Shown here: positions 20,404-31,817 of the stretch, piece after piece
Numbering within the stretch: the first letter of the stretch is position 1
Layout: each line of letters begins with the position of its first letter
Source: Nemertoderma westbladi
Lineage: Eukaryota > Xenacoelomorpha > Nemertodermatida > Nemertodermatidae
Direction of reading: 5' to 3'
Length of the DNA stretch: 64,000 nucleotides
Assembly (NCBI GenBank): GCA_032718475.1
Contig: JAUCBJ010005701.1
Location: 1 to 64,000 of the forward strand
The notes under the pieces: generated by a model
What the model was told of the DNA's origin: nothing
The model's database searches: none
Seen by the model: the letters and a program-made list of their open reading frames with translations, nothing else
Program-made: the position numbers and the translations under genes

Positions 20404-21238
20404 CCCGGGTTGAGAATCGTATCATATTAGTAAAGTACTACCTAATGGCAAGGTACTGGCATGATAATTTTACTAAATTTTTACAATTACCACATTTTGC
20501 ATTATTTGTTAAGGAATTAAAAAATACTTGCCAAGTACAGTATAGATTTTAAGAAATATTTGGGTGGGCACTTATCATGCAATGCACTTACCAAATTCTT
20601 AACAAATTTTGTATACCTAGAATATAATTTCGATGACTTTATAATCATGCAATGCACTTAGCAAATTTTTAACAAATTTTGTATACCTAGAACATACTTT
20701 CGTTGACTTTATAACTTGACAAAAATTAATAAGAACTTTAGTGGTGCTTGACACGCATTGCAATTAAAAATCAGTCACATGATCCACCTCCAATAAATGA
20801 CTCATACAGTCATTTTGTGGTCAGTAGGCCTACTGCTGAACTGCAGAGTTGCGTTTATTGAGTTTTCTTTATTTACGTTTAATTGCTTAATGAGTTTTGC
20901 TTACTTTAATAAATAGTGTATAAGGTTTTGTTACTTTAATTTATACTGGTAGTTTTATTGCTGTTTGTTTACTTCAATTCAATTGTTTATTGTATTTTGT
21001 ACTCTTTAATTTTGTTATTCTTTATAGAGTTTTGTAATCTTGAATTGTTTAGTGCCTGTTGTATACTTGTTTTGTTTATTGTTTATTTGTTTTGTTTGTA
21101 CTGTCTATATCGTTAATGAAATATTTATGGTTTGCCTAATTGTCCGATTGTTGCTAATTGACAATTTAATTGAATTAATGCCTAATTGATACAATTAAAT
21201 TTCAAATTTTTTGAATGTTAGTGAAATTTGATTAATAA

Positions 21239-21396
21239 CAATTGACTTTGGAAGAATTGGAATTTAAAAAAAGGCCTCATAATCCAAAGACATATATTGA
21301 ACTCCGTGATGTTGTTGGGGATCTGGCCTCTCTAGCATTTGGACCACGAAACGTGACAGTCGGAACCCATAGTCAGAGACCAGCCTGGATTAAGTA
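21239..21396 (+). CDS. Short ORF fragment in the inverted-end element
   Basis: About 50 codons after an upstream TAA, with LEELEFKKRPHN and GDLASLAFGPRN, ending at TAG. It lies just upstream of and in a different frame from the next ORF, and may be an earlier part of the same broken protein. Confidence 0.3.
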
Positions 21397-21420
21397 GAGA
21401 GGCAGGACTTGGTGTGATGT

Positions 21421-21840
21421 ATGAGTTCGGGGGCATTCAACCGGCAGACTCAGGCGTTGTTAGATATCAGGGTCGTAAACCTTGACGCCGAGCCATATGC
21501 GGGACGCCCCCCGATGAGGGTCCTAGAATCTTCGGAGGACGCTAAAACCGAACTATATGTGGAACCAGCGAGACAGAGGAGAGCGGACTTTGCACCCTTC
21601 GTAGTCTCTTGCGATAGAGTTCTGGCACCGCATGCCAAAAAGCTCCCGAGTATCTTCGCTGATAGGTTACACCACAACTGGGACATACCTTATAGCACCG
21701 TCATGGGGTGGGTTCGTCGCCGTGTGCAGTTCGCCATAGTTCGAGGGGCTTCTCATTGCATCAGGGAGTCGAGGCTAAAGTGGCACAGTGGTCTGGGTAC
21801 GGAGGATGGAGCTGGATTGCCGATCACTCCACTCGTCTGA
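21421..21840 (+). CDS. Mobile-element protein fragment (MGWVRRRVQFAIVRGASHCIRESR type)
   Basis: A 139-codon ORF, more GC-rich than its surroundings, that looks protein-like. Its last third (FADRLHHNWDIPYS, then VMGWVRRRVQFAIVRGA and CIRESR) recalls a conserved C-terminal segment I associate with reverse-transcriptase-linked proteins of DIRS-like or related elements in marine invertebrates. That link is from memory. No catalytic motif is visible in the fragment itself. Confidence 0.45.
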   Translation: MSSGAFNRQTQALLDIRVVNLDAEPYAGRPPMRVLESSEDAKTELYVEPARQRRADFAPFVVSCDRVLAPHAKKLPSIFADRLHHNWDIPYSTVMGWVRRRVQFAIVRGASHCIRESRLKWHSGLGTEDGAGLPITPLV

Positions 21841-23300
21841 CGCTGTAAACTGAATCTGTAAACTATGTAATGTGTTTATTTGTATCTGTGTTATCTATTT
21901 GGCATTATAGTTACTGTAGGTTCTTGTAAAACTCTCAGAGTATAATATTAATTGTAATTTTGCTTTATATTATATTATTGTTAAAGCCGTTTCATTGTAC
22001 TAAACGGGGGTCTGGGGTTTGGGAGCGGCAGCTCCCAATAAAAAATAACAAAATGAAGATAAAAAAGTAGGCCTACTTAAAAAATATTTTCCCTGATTTT
22101 TATTCTGTGTTATCCAGACATTTTCCCAAGGAAACCGTCTTTTCTCACAGACACCGGGTAGTACCAGTAACGAAATTGTAAAAAAAATGCCCTAAAATTC
22201 AACTGGACCACCACAATGAACCGCTAGTTATCCTGCATCTAATCTCAATAATAACCTTATATCTATATCGTATTACAATACCAGTACTATGAATGGTAGC
22301 CGTACTGTAGCACTTCATTATTTGGAATTCCTTGTATTAATGATTTTGAACATGTCTAAAATAATTTTTAATGTTTCTGTGTATGTGTTTCTAATTTTAA
22401 TTTATTCATTGAACCACTATTTTCGTTGGGAAAAGTTAACCCTAATGTTCAAAATACAATTGCTGCAATCCATATAGTTATAATATAATATGATGATGTT
22501 ATTGGTAACTTTATATGACGGGTGATAAATTTTCTATTTTATTTCGTGCTCAAATCGTAATCTACTGTAGCGCTTGATAAGATTACAAATTTGAATTAAA
22601 TAGTTTTATTGCATAAACAGAAATGAGGAATACCATTTTTGAACTTTTTGGATAAATTTTTCCGACGTAACTGTGTTTTAGTGTAGACCTACAGTATTTG
22701 CGCGTTTATATCTGATGTGTATATATCTATGTAACGTACAGTAATAATATGTTTGTTTATATGTTGTTTATATTAAAAACATTGAGTCTCTGTATTAATT
22801 TGTTTACATATGTCATGGGGGAGGGGGGGGGGGGGGGGGTTGCAACAAAGAGTATCAAACCAAACACATGTGCATACATCACTCACTATGATGATGTTCC
22901 ATGTGTTGTTTCTCTTGTCTGATGGGAGGGGAGGGGGGGGGGGGGGGGGGCGCAGGTCTGCGTCGCAAATTTGCGACACAGGTTCGAACTAGTGCCGGGA
23001 ATATATAAGATACAGATATATGCTAGATTTGTAATGCGCATGTTATTAGTTCATTACACTTGCAAAGTGCTTGCATATATCATCGGTTACATATAAAGCA
23101 CGTTTATATATCCTGTAATACTTGTCAGTCACATAGCAACAACTTGCTAAACATTATAAACTTGCAATGTCCTTTTTATGAAATTGGAAAATTTGTTAAG
23201 TACTTTACTCACCCTTTGCACCAGCGTTGCTAAGCGTTCTAAGCCTTTCTAAGCAGACTTGTTTAGAACTTAGGAAATATACTAAGATTCTCAACCCGGG

Positions 23301-25501
23301 TTGAAGAAGTCAACAAAGATAACATCCAGATGCCTGTCTTTCTTTTTTGATAACTCTTCAATTATCCTTCTAAGTGCCAAAATGAGCTCCATAGTCCCAC
23401 GGCCTTTACGGAACCCATTCTGATTTCCACGGAGCAGTCTCTCAATGGGATCCCTGATGCGATTTAATAGAATTCTATTGTATAGCTTTGCAGCAATCGA
23501 GATCAATGAGATTCCCCGAAAAGAACCATAGAGTGTTAGGTTACCATTCTTGGGAACTGGCACCAACTTATTTGTTTTCATTTCTTGTGGGGCTCTTGTT
23601 GTTCGGTACATGTCTACTATGATGGGATAGATGAGCTTTAAACACTCAGGTATTTTAAAGACCTCAGGGGGAACACCATCTACTCCACTGGCACGATTGG
23701 TCTTAATGCTCTTTGCAGCAGCCTTCACTTCTGCAAAGGAGATATCACCAATGGGAATATCTGGGAGTACAGACTCAGACACTTTTACTTCTATAAAGTT
23801 ATCAGGCAATACCCTGCCATTATTGAGGAGCTTTTCAAAGTGGGCCTTCCAACCATTGAGGCGATCGGCTGGTGATTCAGCCTTAACCTTGGTGGTTGGT
23901 TGGCTTTTGCGACCAGCAAGCAAGTGGATCGATCTCCATGCCTGGGATGATTGCCTGCTGTCGTCAGCATCATTGATGGCATCAACCTGTTGGTTTATTA
24001 GCTCCTGTAAATTAACAGAGTACTGCCTGTTCAGGGACCTAGATGCAGCCTTAACTGCATTCTTGGCCGCTGTAGTCTGTTTGAGTCGGGACTCTTTCTG
24101 CGCCTTGTAGAGGTCATTTCTGCACTTCTGGATTTTGTTGTCAGTACAGGGGGCCCGTTTCCTGTTTCGAGGGTATACAGAAACTGTTTCTGCAGCTGCT
24201 AACTTAACTGCCTCTGTGAAGGCAGTGTAGCCCTCACAGTGATCTGCCGCCTCAGAGGCAAGAACATCATACCTGTTGCTCAGCTGTAGTGTGAAGCTGG
24301 ATCTCACACTTGGCTGTTGCAACAGAGAGGACCAGTCATGCAGCGGCAAGGCAGATTTCGTTGTTCTGCTAGCACGCAGACTAAATCTTACCTTGGCCAC
24401 AATAAGGCGGTGATCACTGGAGAAGGGTCGTAGTGTAAATGCATTACAGTCTTGTATAGAGCTCCTGTATTTCTTACGAAACAGGATATGGTCTATCTGG
24501 GACTTGTGACCACTGGGTCCACTATGAGTCCATAGCTTTCCAGTTCGCTTCTTGAACTGGGTTCCAGCCGAAAACAATCCATTTCCAGAGATAAAATCCT
24601 GAAGATGGACGGAATTTCGGTTAACACTATTGCTATAGACCCAGGGCGATGTAGGTGATTGATGCACACTTGCATTAAAGTCTCCCAGGAATGTTAAGAA
24701 TGCATGCTGATCCACTCCATCAGTAGCTGCTTGTAGATTTTGGTAGAAATTTTCCACCTCCTCTACAGGGGCAACACTAGTTGGAGAGTAGCACACAATC
24801 AGAACCACCTTAGGAAACTTCTTAGCCAGTCGTCCAGAACATGAGAAGTGGCAACGGATGATGCGGTTAGAGATTTGGTCTATTTTGTCCAATGCTGCAT
24901 GTGCAGTTGGATTCATCAATAGACCAATTCCACCATTGCCACTATCATCTGCTGAAGCGAGGGCGAGTGGCCAACCGCCCCCCATGTCCTTAATCAGAAC
25001 CTCATCAGTCTGTCCAGTCTGCATTCGGTGCTCTTGAACACCCACTGCACTAAGAGAAAGCTTAACTGCCAAGGCAGTCAGCTCACCTTGTCGCATTAAG
25101 GACCCGAGTGTTAGGGTGTTTACTGAGGCTAGTCTAGTGACTTGCCTCAGATTCACCAATGGCTTTGTTGGTCGGGGTGGAACATGAGAGTAGACTCCAA
25201 CTCCAGAATCCCTCTCCCCCTCATAATCTGGCCTCCCTGGTGACCCAGGGTTTGGGCCAGAGAGGTCATCAGGAAAGGGACTCAAAGAATTGTTGGCTGC
25301 TCTCTCTCCAGTAGGGGGTGAGACAGGCAGCCGGTCAGGAGATGACTGACGCCTGTGAGGCCGATTGTGTCCAGTCATTCCACTGGCCTCTAGTGGCTGG
25401 ACCTCCGCATTACTAATGTAATCCATAGTGGGGGTTGGGGGGTGCTTTTTTTGCCGAGTCAGCTCTCGGGGCAAATACCATACCCTGGTTTGCCATTCCA
25501 C
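23301..25501 (-). CDS. LINE B polyprotein, N-terminal two thirds (endonuclease and start of RT)
   Basis: One open frame of about 733 codons from the ATG at 25501 to the insertion boundary. Endonuclease motifs: QEHRMQTG, VCYSPTSVAP, GDFNASVH, QIDHILF and SSDHRLIVAK, with the catalytic Glu, Asp and DH in place. RT motifs follow: NRASGVDGVPPEV, SFRGISLISI and NGFRKGRGT. Motif A (VIFVDF) is cut by the insertion. There is no stop or frameshift in the whole stretch, unlike LINE A, so this copy was young when the third element landed. Confidence 0.88.
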
Positions 25502-25890
25502 AGGGAGGGTGTCGCAATGGAGTCAGATATGAGGCCCATCACCCATATCTACTCTGGCGCAAATGACCCACCATTGGCTGGGTCATGCCCGGTACCCCTG
25601 CTGCCAGGTGCAGGTCGCAGTGAAGTGCACTCAGAGTGGACATGAGAACACTCTACTCCTGACCAGCCATTGGTAGATCACCATCTGCCTGGCCAGGCCA
25701 TATACCCCTGCAGCCAAGTATATGGGTCCTTATCCCAGAACGAAGGGGGTCCTAGTTACAGGACCAGATTTGCCCTAGTAAGAGGGTCTATGCAGCTACA
25801 GGTGGCACCTCCTTTATGCTGCATGGAGATGGCAAGTTTTCTTGATCAATGACCTAGAATACCTGACCTGACCTGACAGAAAGGTCCATA

Positions 25891-26655
25891 GCTTCCCCTT
25901 ACTCTTTTCGAATTTTCGAATGTGTTGTTTGTTGGTATCAATTCACATTCTTCCATTAGGTCTAAAAGTAAGTACCCATTTCTGTTAGAACTGGTGTTAT
26001 AGGTGTAACCCTTGATGTCTTCTGGGCCAATTTGCGCATTCAGGTCACCAGCAATGACTTTAACATTGTGTTTCCGAATGTCCTTTATAAGTGCAATCAG
26101 TTCTTCATAAAACTTGACTTCTTGTTCTGGCTCTGAGGCATTATTGGTTGGACTGTAGCAATATATAACTGTTGCCTTGGGATTCCCATTAAATGTTGCG
26201 ATCATAACCCTGGAATTTATAGATTCCATGTTGTTTAGGGTTTTAAGTGCAAATGGGCTTAGCAGAACTTCTACTCCACCAATTGATGCATTGGCCGAGT
26301 TTCTTACTGCTGAGCTTGTTACTAACGTCCATCCATTTACAATGTCATTGTACTTCATGGCAGTGTCTTCATGACAAATCCGATGTTCTTGGATGCAGAT
26401 GATGTCGATGTTATTTTCCATTGCTAGAGCGACCATGTCACCCCGTTTGTTATGTGCTTTCAGCGTGCGTGCGTTCATTGTAGCAATCTTTAGTGTCTTT
26501 TTACATTTCAACAGGTTGGTTCTTCTTTCTTCTCTGTCTTCTGTTCCAGTAGCCAATTTATCGACCCCAGCCTGGTGTACCACTGAGGGAAGCGGTTCTT
26601 GTTGACCCGGGCGACGACCGAGCCGGTATTTCTCCTGGAGGGTTCTCATACTCAT
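25891..26655 (-). pseudogene. LINE A endonuclease domain (N-terminal part)
   Basis: This frame starts at the ATG near 26655 and shows an apurinic-type endonuclease: KIATMNARTL, the Glu motif CIQEHRI, a CYSPTNN strand and GDLNAQIGP. At 25880-25890 it runs into the LINE B insertion. The endonuclease continues on the other side at 19258 downwards (DYIL, then GSDHRIVTAEI with the catalytic DH). The codon phase fits across the junction once the 11-bp duplication is counted once. Confidence 0.85.
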
Positions 26656-26900
26656 ATCTTTCAGTTGCGGGAGTAAACCGCTTGTGGTCGCAACTCCTAC
26701 AAGCGTCTTCGCAGTAGGTCGCCGTTGGTTGATTACCTTCCGCCGACCTTGTCAGCATGTCTAGCCGTTGGTTGATTACATTCCGCCAATCTAATTCTAA
26801 TTATAATTATCAAGACCAAAATAAATACAAATTTCCCTGAAAATTAATACATAAGCATACTTTTACCAAATTTAACTTTTGCATTTAGTCTTTTTTATCA

Positions 26901-27608
26901 TACAAAATTAGAATAATTAGAATACAAAATTAGAATAATTAGAATACAAAATTAGAATAATTAGAATACAAAATTAGAATAATTAGAATACAAAATTAGA
27001 ATAATTAGAATACAAAATTAGAATAATTAGAATACAAAATTAGAATAATTAGAATACAAAATTAGAATAATTAGAATACAAAATTAGAATAATTAGAATA
27101 CAAAATTAGAATACAGTGTAATTAGAATACAAAATTAGAATAATTAGAATACAAAATTAGAATAATTAGAATACAAAATTAGAATAATTAGAATACAAAA
27201 TTAGAATAATTAGAATACAAAATTAGAATAATTAGAATACAAAATTAGAATAATTAGAATACAAAATTAGAATAATTAGAATACAAAATTAGAATAATTA
27301 GAATACAAAATTAGAATACAATATTGGAATAATTAGAATACAAAATTAGAATAATTAGAATACAAAATTAGAATAATTAGAATACAAAATTAGAATAATT
27401 AGAATACAAAATTAGAATAATTAGAATACAAAATTAGAATAATTAGAATACAAAATTAGAATAATTAGAATACAAAATTAGAATAATTAGAATACAAAAT
27501 TAGAATAATTAGAATACAAATTTAGAATAATTAGAATACAAAATTAGAATAATTAGAATACAAAATTAGAATAATTAGAATACAAAATTAGAATAATTAG
27601 AATACAAA
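26901..27608. repeat. 22-bp AT-rich satellite
   Basis: About 32 near-identical copies of TACAAAATTAGAATAATTAG+AA. The phase is broken near 27101-27125 (an ACAGTGTAATT variant) and 27312-27330 (ACAATATTGG). Confidence 0.97.
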
Positions 27609-27969
27609 CATACTTTTTATTTTAAAAACTCTAGAAAGTGTACTGTATACCCGTAGCGTATGACACTACTGTAGTTTTATATAACACTCGCTTCGAAAGA
27701 GTAATAAGCGCTCTCTGGCAAGTCCGCTAAAAGGTGCTACTTCTTACAAAGTGTGTTAATAGTAAATTGAATCTAACATTTTGACACGCAATTCAATTTT
27801 ATTTCAAGTTTCAAATTTCAAGTTTAAATTAATTGATTTATCCAGTTTTACGTTTACACATACATAGACAGTATTAGACATAGACATTGGCCTACATACA
27901 CACATACTTTTCCAATCTACTTATTTATTTCTTTTAAAAAATCTTTACTTCGATGGCCAATTAATTCTT
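27609..27969. other. Spacer between two satellites
   Basis: 360 bases of AT-rich sequence with no recognised feature. Confidence 0.4.
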
Positions 27970-29864
27970 AGTTCCCTATTCGAATCATGCCACACTTACT
28001 GCTGCGGGTCCCTATTCGAACCGCCACACATACTGCAGCGGGTCCCTATTCGAACCACCACACATACTGCAGCGGGTCCCTATTCGAACCACCACACATA
28101 CTGTAGCGGGTCCCTATTCGAACCGCCACACATACTGCTGCGGGTCCCTATTCGAACCATGCCACACATACTGCTGCGGGTCCCTATTCGAACCACCACA
28201 CATACTGCAGCGGGTCCCTATTCGAACCACGCCACACATACTGCTGCGGGTCCCTATTCGAACCGCCACACATACTGCTGCGGGTCCCTATTCGAACCGC
28301 CACACATACTGTAGCGGGTCCCTATTCGAACCGCCACACATACTGCTGCGGGTCCCTATTCGAACCACCACACATACTGCTGCGGGTCCCTATGTGAACC
28401 GCCACACATACTGCTGCGGGTCCCTATTCGAACCACCACACATACTGCTGCGGGTCCCTATTCGAACCGCCACACATACTGTAGCGGGTCCCTATTCGAA
28501 CCACCACACATACTGCAGCGGGTCCCTATTCGAACCGCCACACATACTGCTGCGGGTCCCTATTCGAACCGCCACACATACTGCTGCGGGTCCCTATTCG
28601 AACCGCCACACATACTGCTGCGGGTCCCTATTCGAATCATGCCACACATACTGCTGCGGGTCCCTACTCGAACCACCAAACATACCGTAGCGGGTCCCTA
28701 TTCGAACCACCAAACATACTGCAGCGGGTCCCTATTCGAACCGCCACACATACTGCTGCGGGTCCCTATTCGAACCACCACACATAGTGCTGCGGGTCCC
28801 TATTCGAACCGCCACACATACTGCAGCGGGTCCCTATTCGAACCACCACACATACTGCAGCGGGTCCCTATTCGAACCACCACACATACTGTAGCGGGTC
28901 CCTATTCGAACCACCACACATACTGCAGCGGGTCCCTATTCGAACCGCCACACATACTGCTGCGGGTCCCTATTCGAACCACCACACATACTGCTGCGGG
29001 TCCCTATTCGAACCACCACACATACTGATGCGGGTCCCTATTCGAACCGCCACACATACTGCTGCGGGTCCCTATTCGAACCGACACACATACTGCAGCG
29101 GGTCCCTAATCGAATCGCCACACATACTGCTGCGGGTCCCTATTCGAACCACCACACATACTGCAGCGGGTCCCTATTCGAACCACCACACATACTGCTG
29201 CGGGTCCCTATTCGAACCACTACACATACTGCTGCGGGTCCCTATTAGGAACCGCCACACATACTGCTGCGGGTCCCTATTCGAACCGACACATATACTG
29301 CAGCGGGTCCCTATTCGAACCACCACACATACTGCTGCGGGTCCCTATTCGAACCACCACACATACTGCTGCGGGTCCATATTCGAATCGCCACACATAC
29401 TGCTGCGGGTCCCTATTCGAACCGCCACACATACTGATGTGGGTCCCTATTCGAATCGCCACACATACTGCAGCGGGTCCCTATTCGAATCATGCCACAC
29501 ATACTGCTGCGGGTCCCTATTCGAACCACCACACATACTGCTGCGGGTCCCTATTCGAACCGCCACACATACTGCTGCGGGTCCCTATTCGAATCATGCC
29601 ACACATACTGCTGCGGGTCCCTATTCGAACCACCACACATACTGCAGCGGGTCCCTATTCGAACCACCACACATACTGCAGCGGGTCCCTATTCGAACCG
29701 CCACACATACTGCTGCGGGTCCCTATTCGAACCGCCACACATACTGCAGCGGGTCCCTATTCGAACCACCACACATACTGCAGCGGGTCCCTATTCGAAC
29801 CACCACACATACTGCTGCGGGTCCCTATTCGAACCGCCACACATACTGCTGCGGGTCCCTATTC

Positions 29865-31817
29865 GAATCATGCCACACATACTGCTGCGGGTCCCTATTC
29901 GAACCACCAAACATACTGTAGCGGGTCCCTATTCGAACCACCACACATACTGCAGCGGGTCCCTATTCGAACCGCCACACATACTGCTGCGGGTCCCTAT
30001 TCGAATCATGCCACACATACTGCTGCGGGTCCCTATTCGAACCACCAAACATACTGTAGCGGGTCCCTATTCGAACCACCACACATACTGCAGCGGGTCC
30101 CTATTCGAACCACCACACATACTGCTGCGGGTCCCTATTCGAATCATGCCACACATACTGCAGCGGGTCCCTATTCGAACCACCACACATACTGCAGGTC
30201 CCTATTCGAACCACCACACATACTGTAGCGGGTCCCTATTCGAACCACCACACATACTGCAGCGGGTCCCCATTCGAACCGCCACACATACTGCTGCGGG
30301 TCCCTATTCGAACCACCACACATACTGCTGCGGGTCCCTATTCGAACCAACACACATACTGCTGCGGGTCCCTATTCGAACCGCCACACATACTGCTGCG
30401 GGTCCCTATTCGAACCGACACACATACTGCAGCGGGTCCCTATTCGAATCGCCACACATACTGCTGCGGGTCCCTATTCGAACCACCACACATACTGCAG
30501 CGGGTCCCTATTCGAACCACCACACATACTGCTGCGGGTCCCTATTCGAACCACCACACATACTGCTGCGGGTCCCTATTCGAACCGCCACACATACTGC
30601 TGCGGGTCCCTATTCGAACCGACACATATACTGCAGCGGGTCCCTATTCGAATCGCCACACATACTGCTGCGGGTCCCTATTCGAACCACCACACATACT
30701 GCTGCGGGTCCCTATTCGAACCACCACACATACTGCTGCGGGTCCTTATTCGAACCGCCACACATACTGCAGCGGGTCCCTATTCGAACCGCCACACATA
30801 CTGCTGCGGGTCCCTATTCGAACCGCTACACATACTGTAGCGGGTCCCTATTCGAACTGCCACACATACTGCTGCGGGTCCCTATTCGAACCGCCACACA
30901 TACTGCAGCGGGTCCCTATTCGAACCGCCACACATACTGCTGCGGGTCCCTATTCGAACCGCTACACATACTGTAGCGGGTCCCTATTCGAACCGCCACA
31001 CATACTGCTGCGGGTCCCTATTCGAACCGCCACACATACTGCTGCGGATCCCTATTCGAACCGCCACACATACTGCAGCGGGTCCCTATTCGAACCGCCA
31101 CACATACTGCAGCGGGTCCCTATTCGAACCGCCACACATACTGCTGCGGGTCCCTATTCGAACCATGCCACACATACTGTAGCGGGTCCCTATTCGAACC
31201 ATGCCACAAATACTGTAGCGGGTCCCTATTCGAACCGCCACACATACTGCAGCGGGTCCCTATTCGAATCGCCACACATACTGCTGCGGGTCCCTATTCG
31301 AACCGCCACACATACTGCTGCGGGTCCCTATTCGAACCATGCCACACATACTGTAGCGGGTCCCTATTCGAACCATGCCACACATACTGTAGCGGGTCCC
31401 TATTCGAACCGCCACACATACTGCAGCGGGTCCCTATTCGAATCGCCACACATACTGCAGCGGGTCCCTATTCGAACCGCCACACATACTGCTGCGGGTC
31501 CCTATTCGAACCATGCCACACATACTGTAGTGGGTCCCTATTCGAACCATGCCACACATACTGTAGCGGGTCCCTATTCGAACCGCCACACATACTGCAG
31601 CGGGTCCCTATTCGAATCGCCACACATACTGCTGCGGGTCCCTATTCGAACCACCACATATACTGCTGCGGGTCCCTATTCGAACCGCCACACATGCTGC
31701 TGCGGGTCCCTATTCGAACCGCCACACATACTGCTGCGGGTCCCTATTCGAACCGCCACACATACTGCTGCGGGTCCCTATTCGAACCGACACACATACT
31801 GCTGCGGGTCCCTATTC
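29865..31817. repeat. Higher-order block, copy 1, inside the 34-bp array
   Basis: Rare marker units repeat at a constant offset of about 1,953 bases in the next block: a shortened CTGCAGGTCCC unit (near 30195), GGGTCCTTATTCG (about 30743), GCGGATCCC (31043) and TGTAGTGGG (31526). About 57 basic units form this block. Confidence 0.85.

Larger units (their letters stand above)
20404..23300. mobile_element. 2.9-kb element with CCCGGG-type inverted ends, inserted in LINE B
   Basis: The left end reads CCCGGGTTGAGAATC and the right end is its exact inverse, GATTCTCAACCCGGG. Subterminal strings also recur inverted (AGTAAAGTACT; CTTAACAAATTTT). Flanks are TT on both sides; using one TT restores the normal spacing of RT motif A in LINE B. 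Inside are two short ORF pieces, G tracts at 22823-22839 and 22933-22950, and otherwise AT-rich DNA. It may be a non-autonomous DNA transposon or a DIRS-like retroelement with inverted ends. Confidence 0.75.
19270..25879 (-). mobile_element. RTE-like LINE B, inserted into LINE A
   Basis: Flanked by AAAGGTCCATA at 19259-19269 and 25880-25890. On the minus strand the 3' end is a pure TAG repeat (plus strand CTACTACTAC..., 19270-19286). The 5' end begins near 25879 with TCTGTCAGGTCAGGTCAGGT, followed by about 380 bases of 5' leader. It is itself split by the element at 20404-23300. Confidence 0.9.
16968..26792 (-). mobile_element. RTE-like LINE A, full length, split by LINE B
   Basis: The element is flanked by AATTCTAATTA at 16957-16967 and 26793-26803 (11-bp target duplication). 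On the minus strand it starts near 26792 with two direct copies of GCCGTTGGTTGATTAC.TTCC (26764-26787 and 26721-26744), then the endonuclease frame, reverse transcriptase and a 3' end of TAG-like repeats. It is interrupted at 19270-25879. The family assignment rests on endonuclease plus RT layout and the short-repeat tail. Confidence 0.88.
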
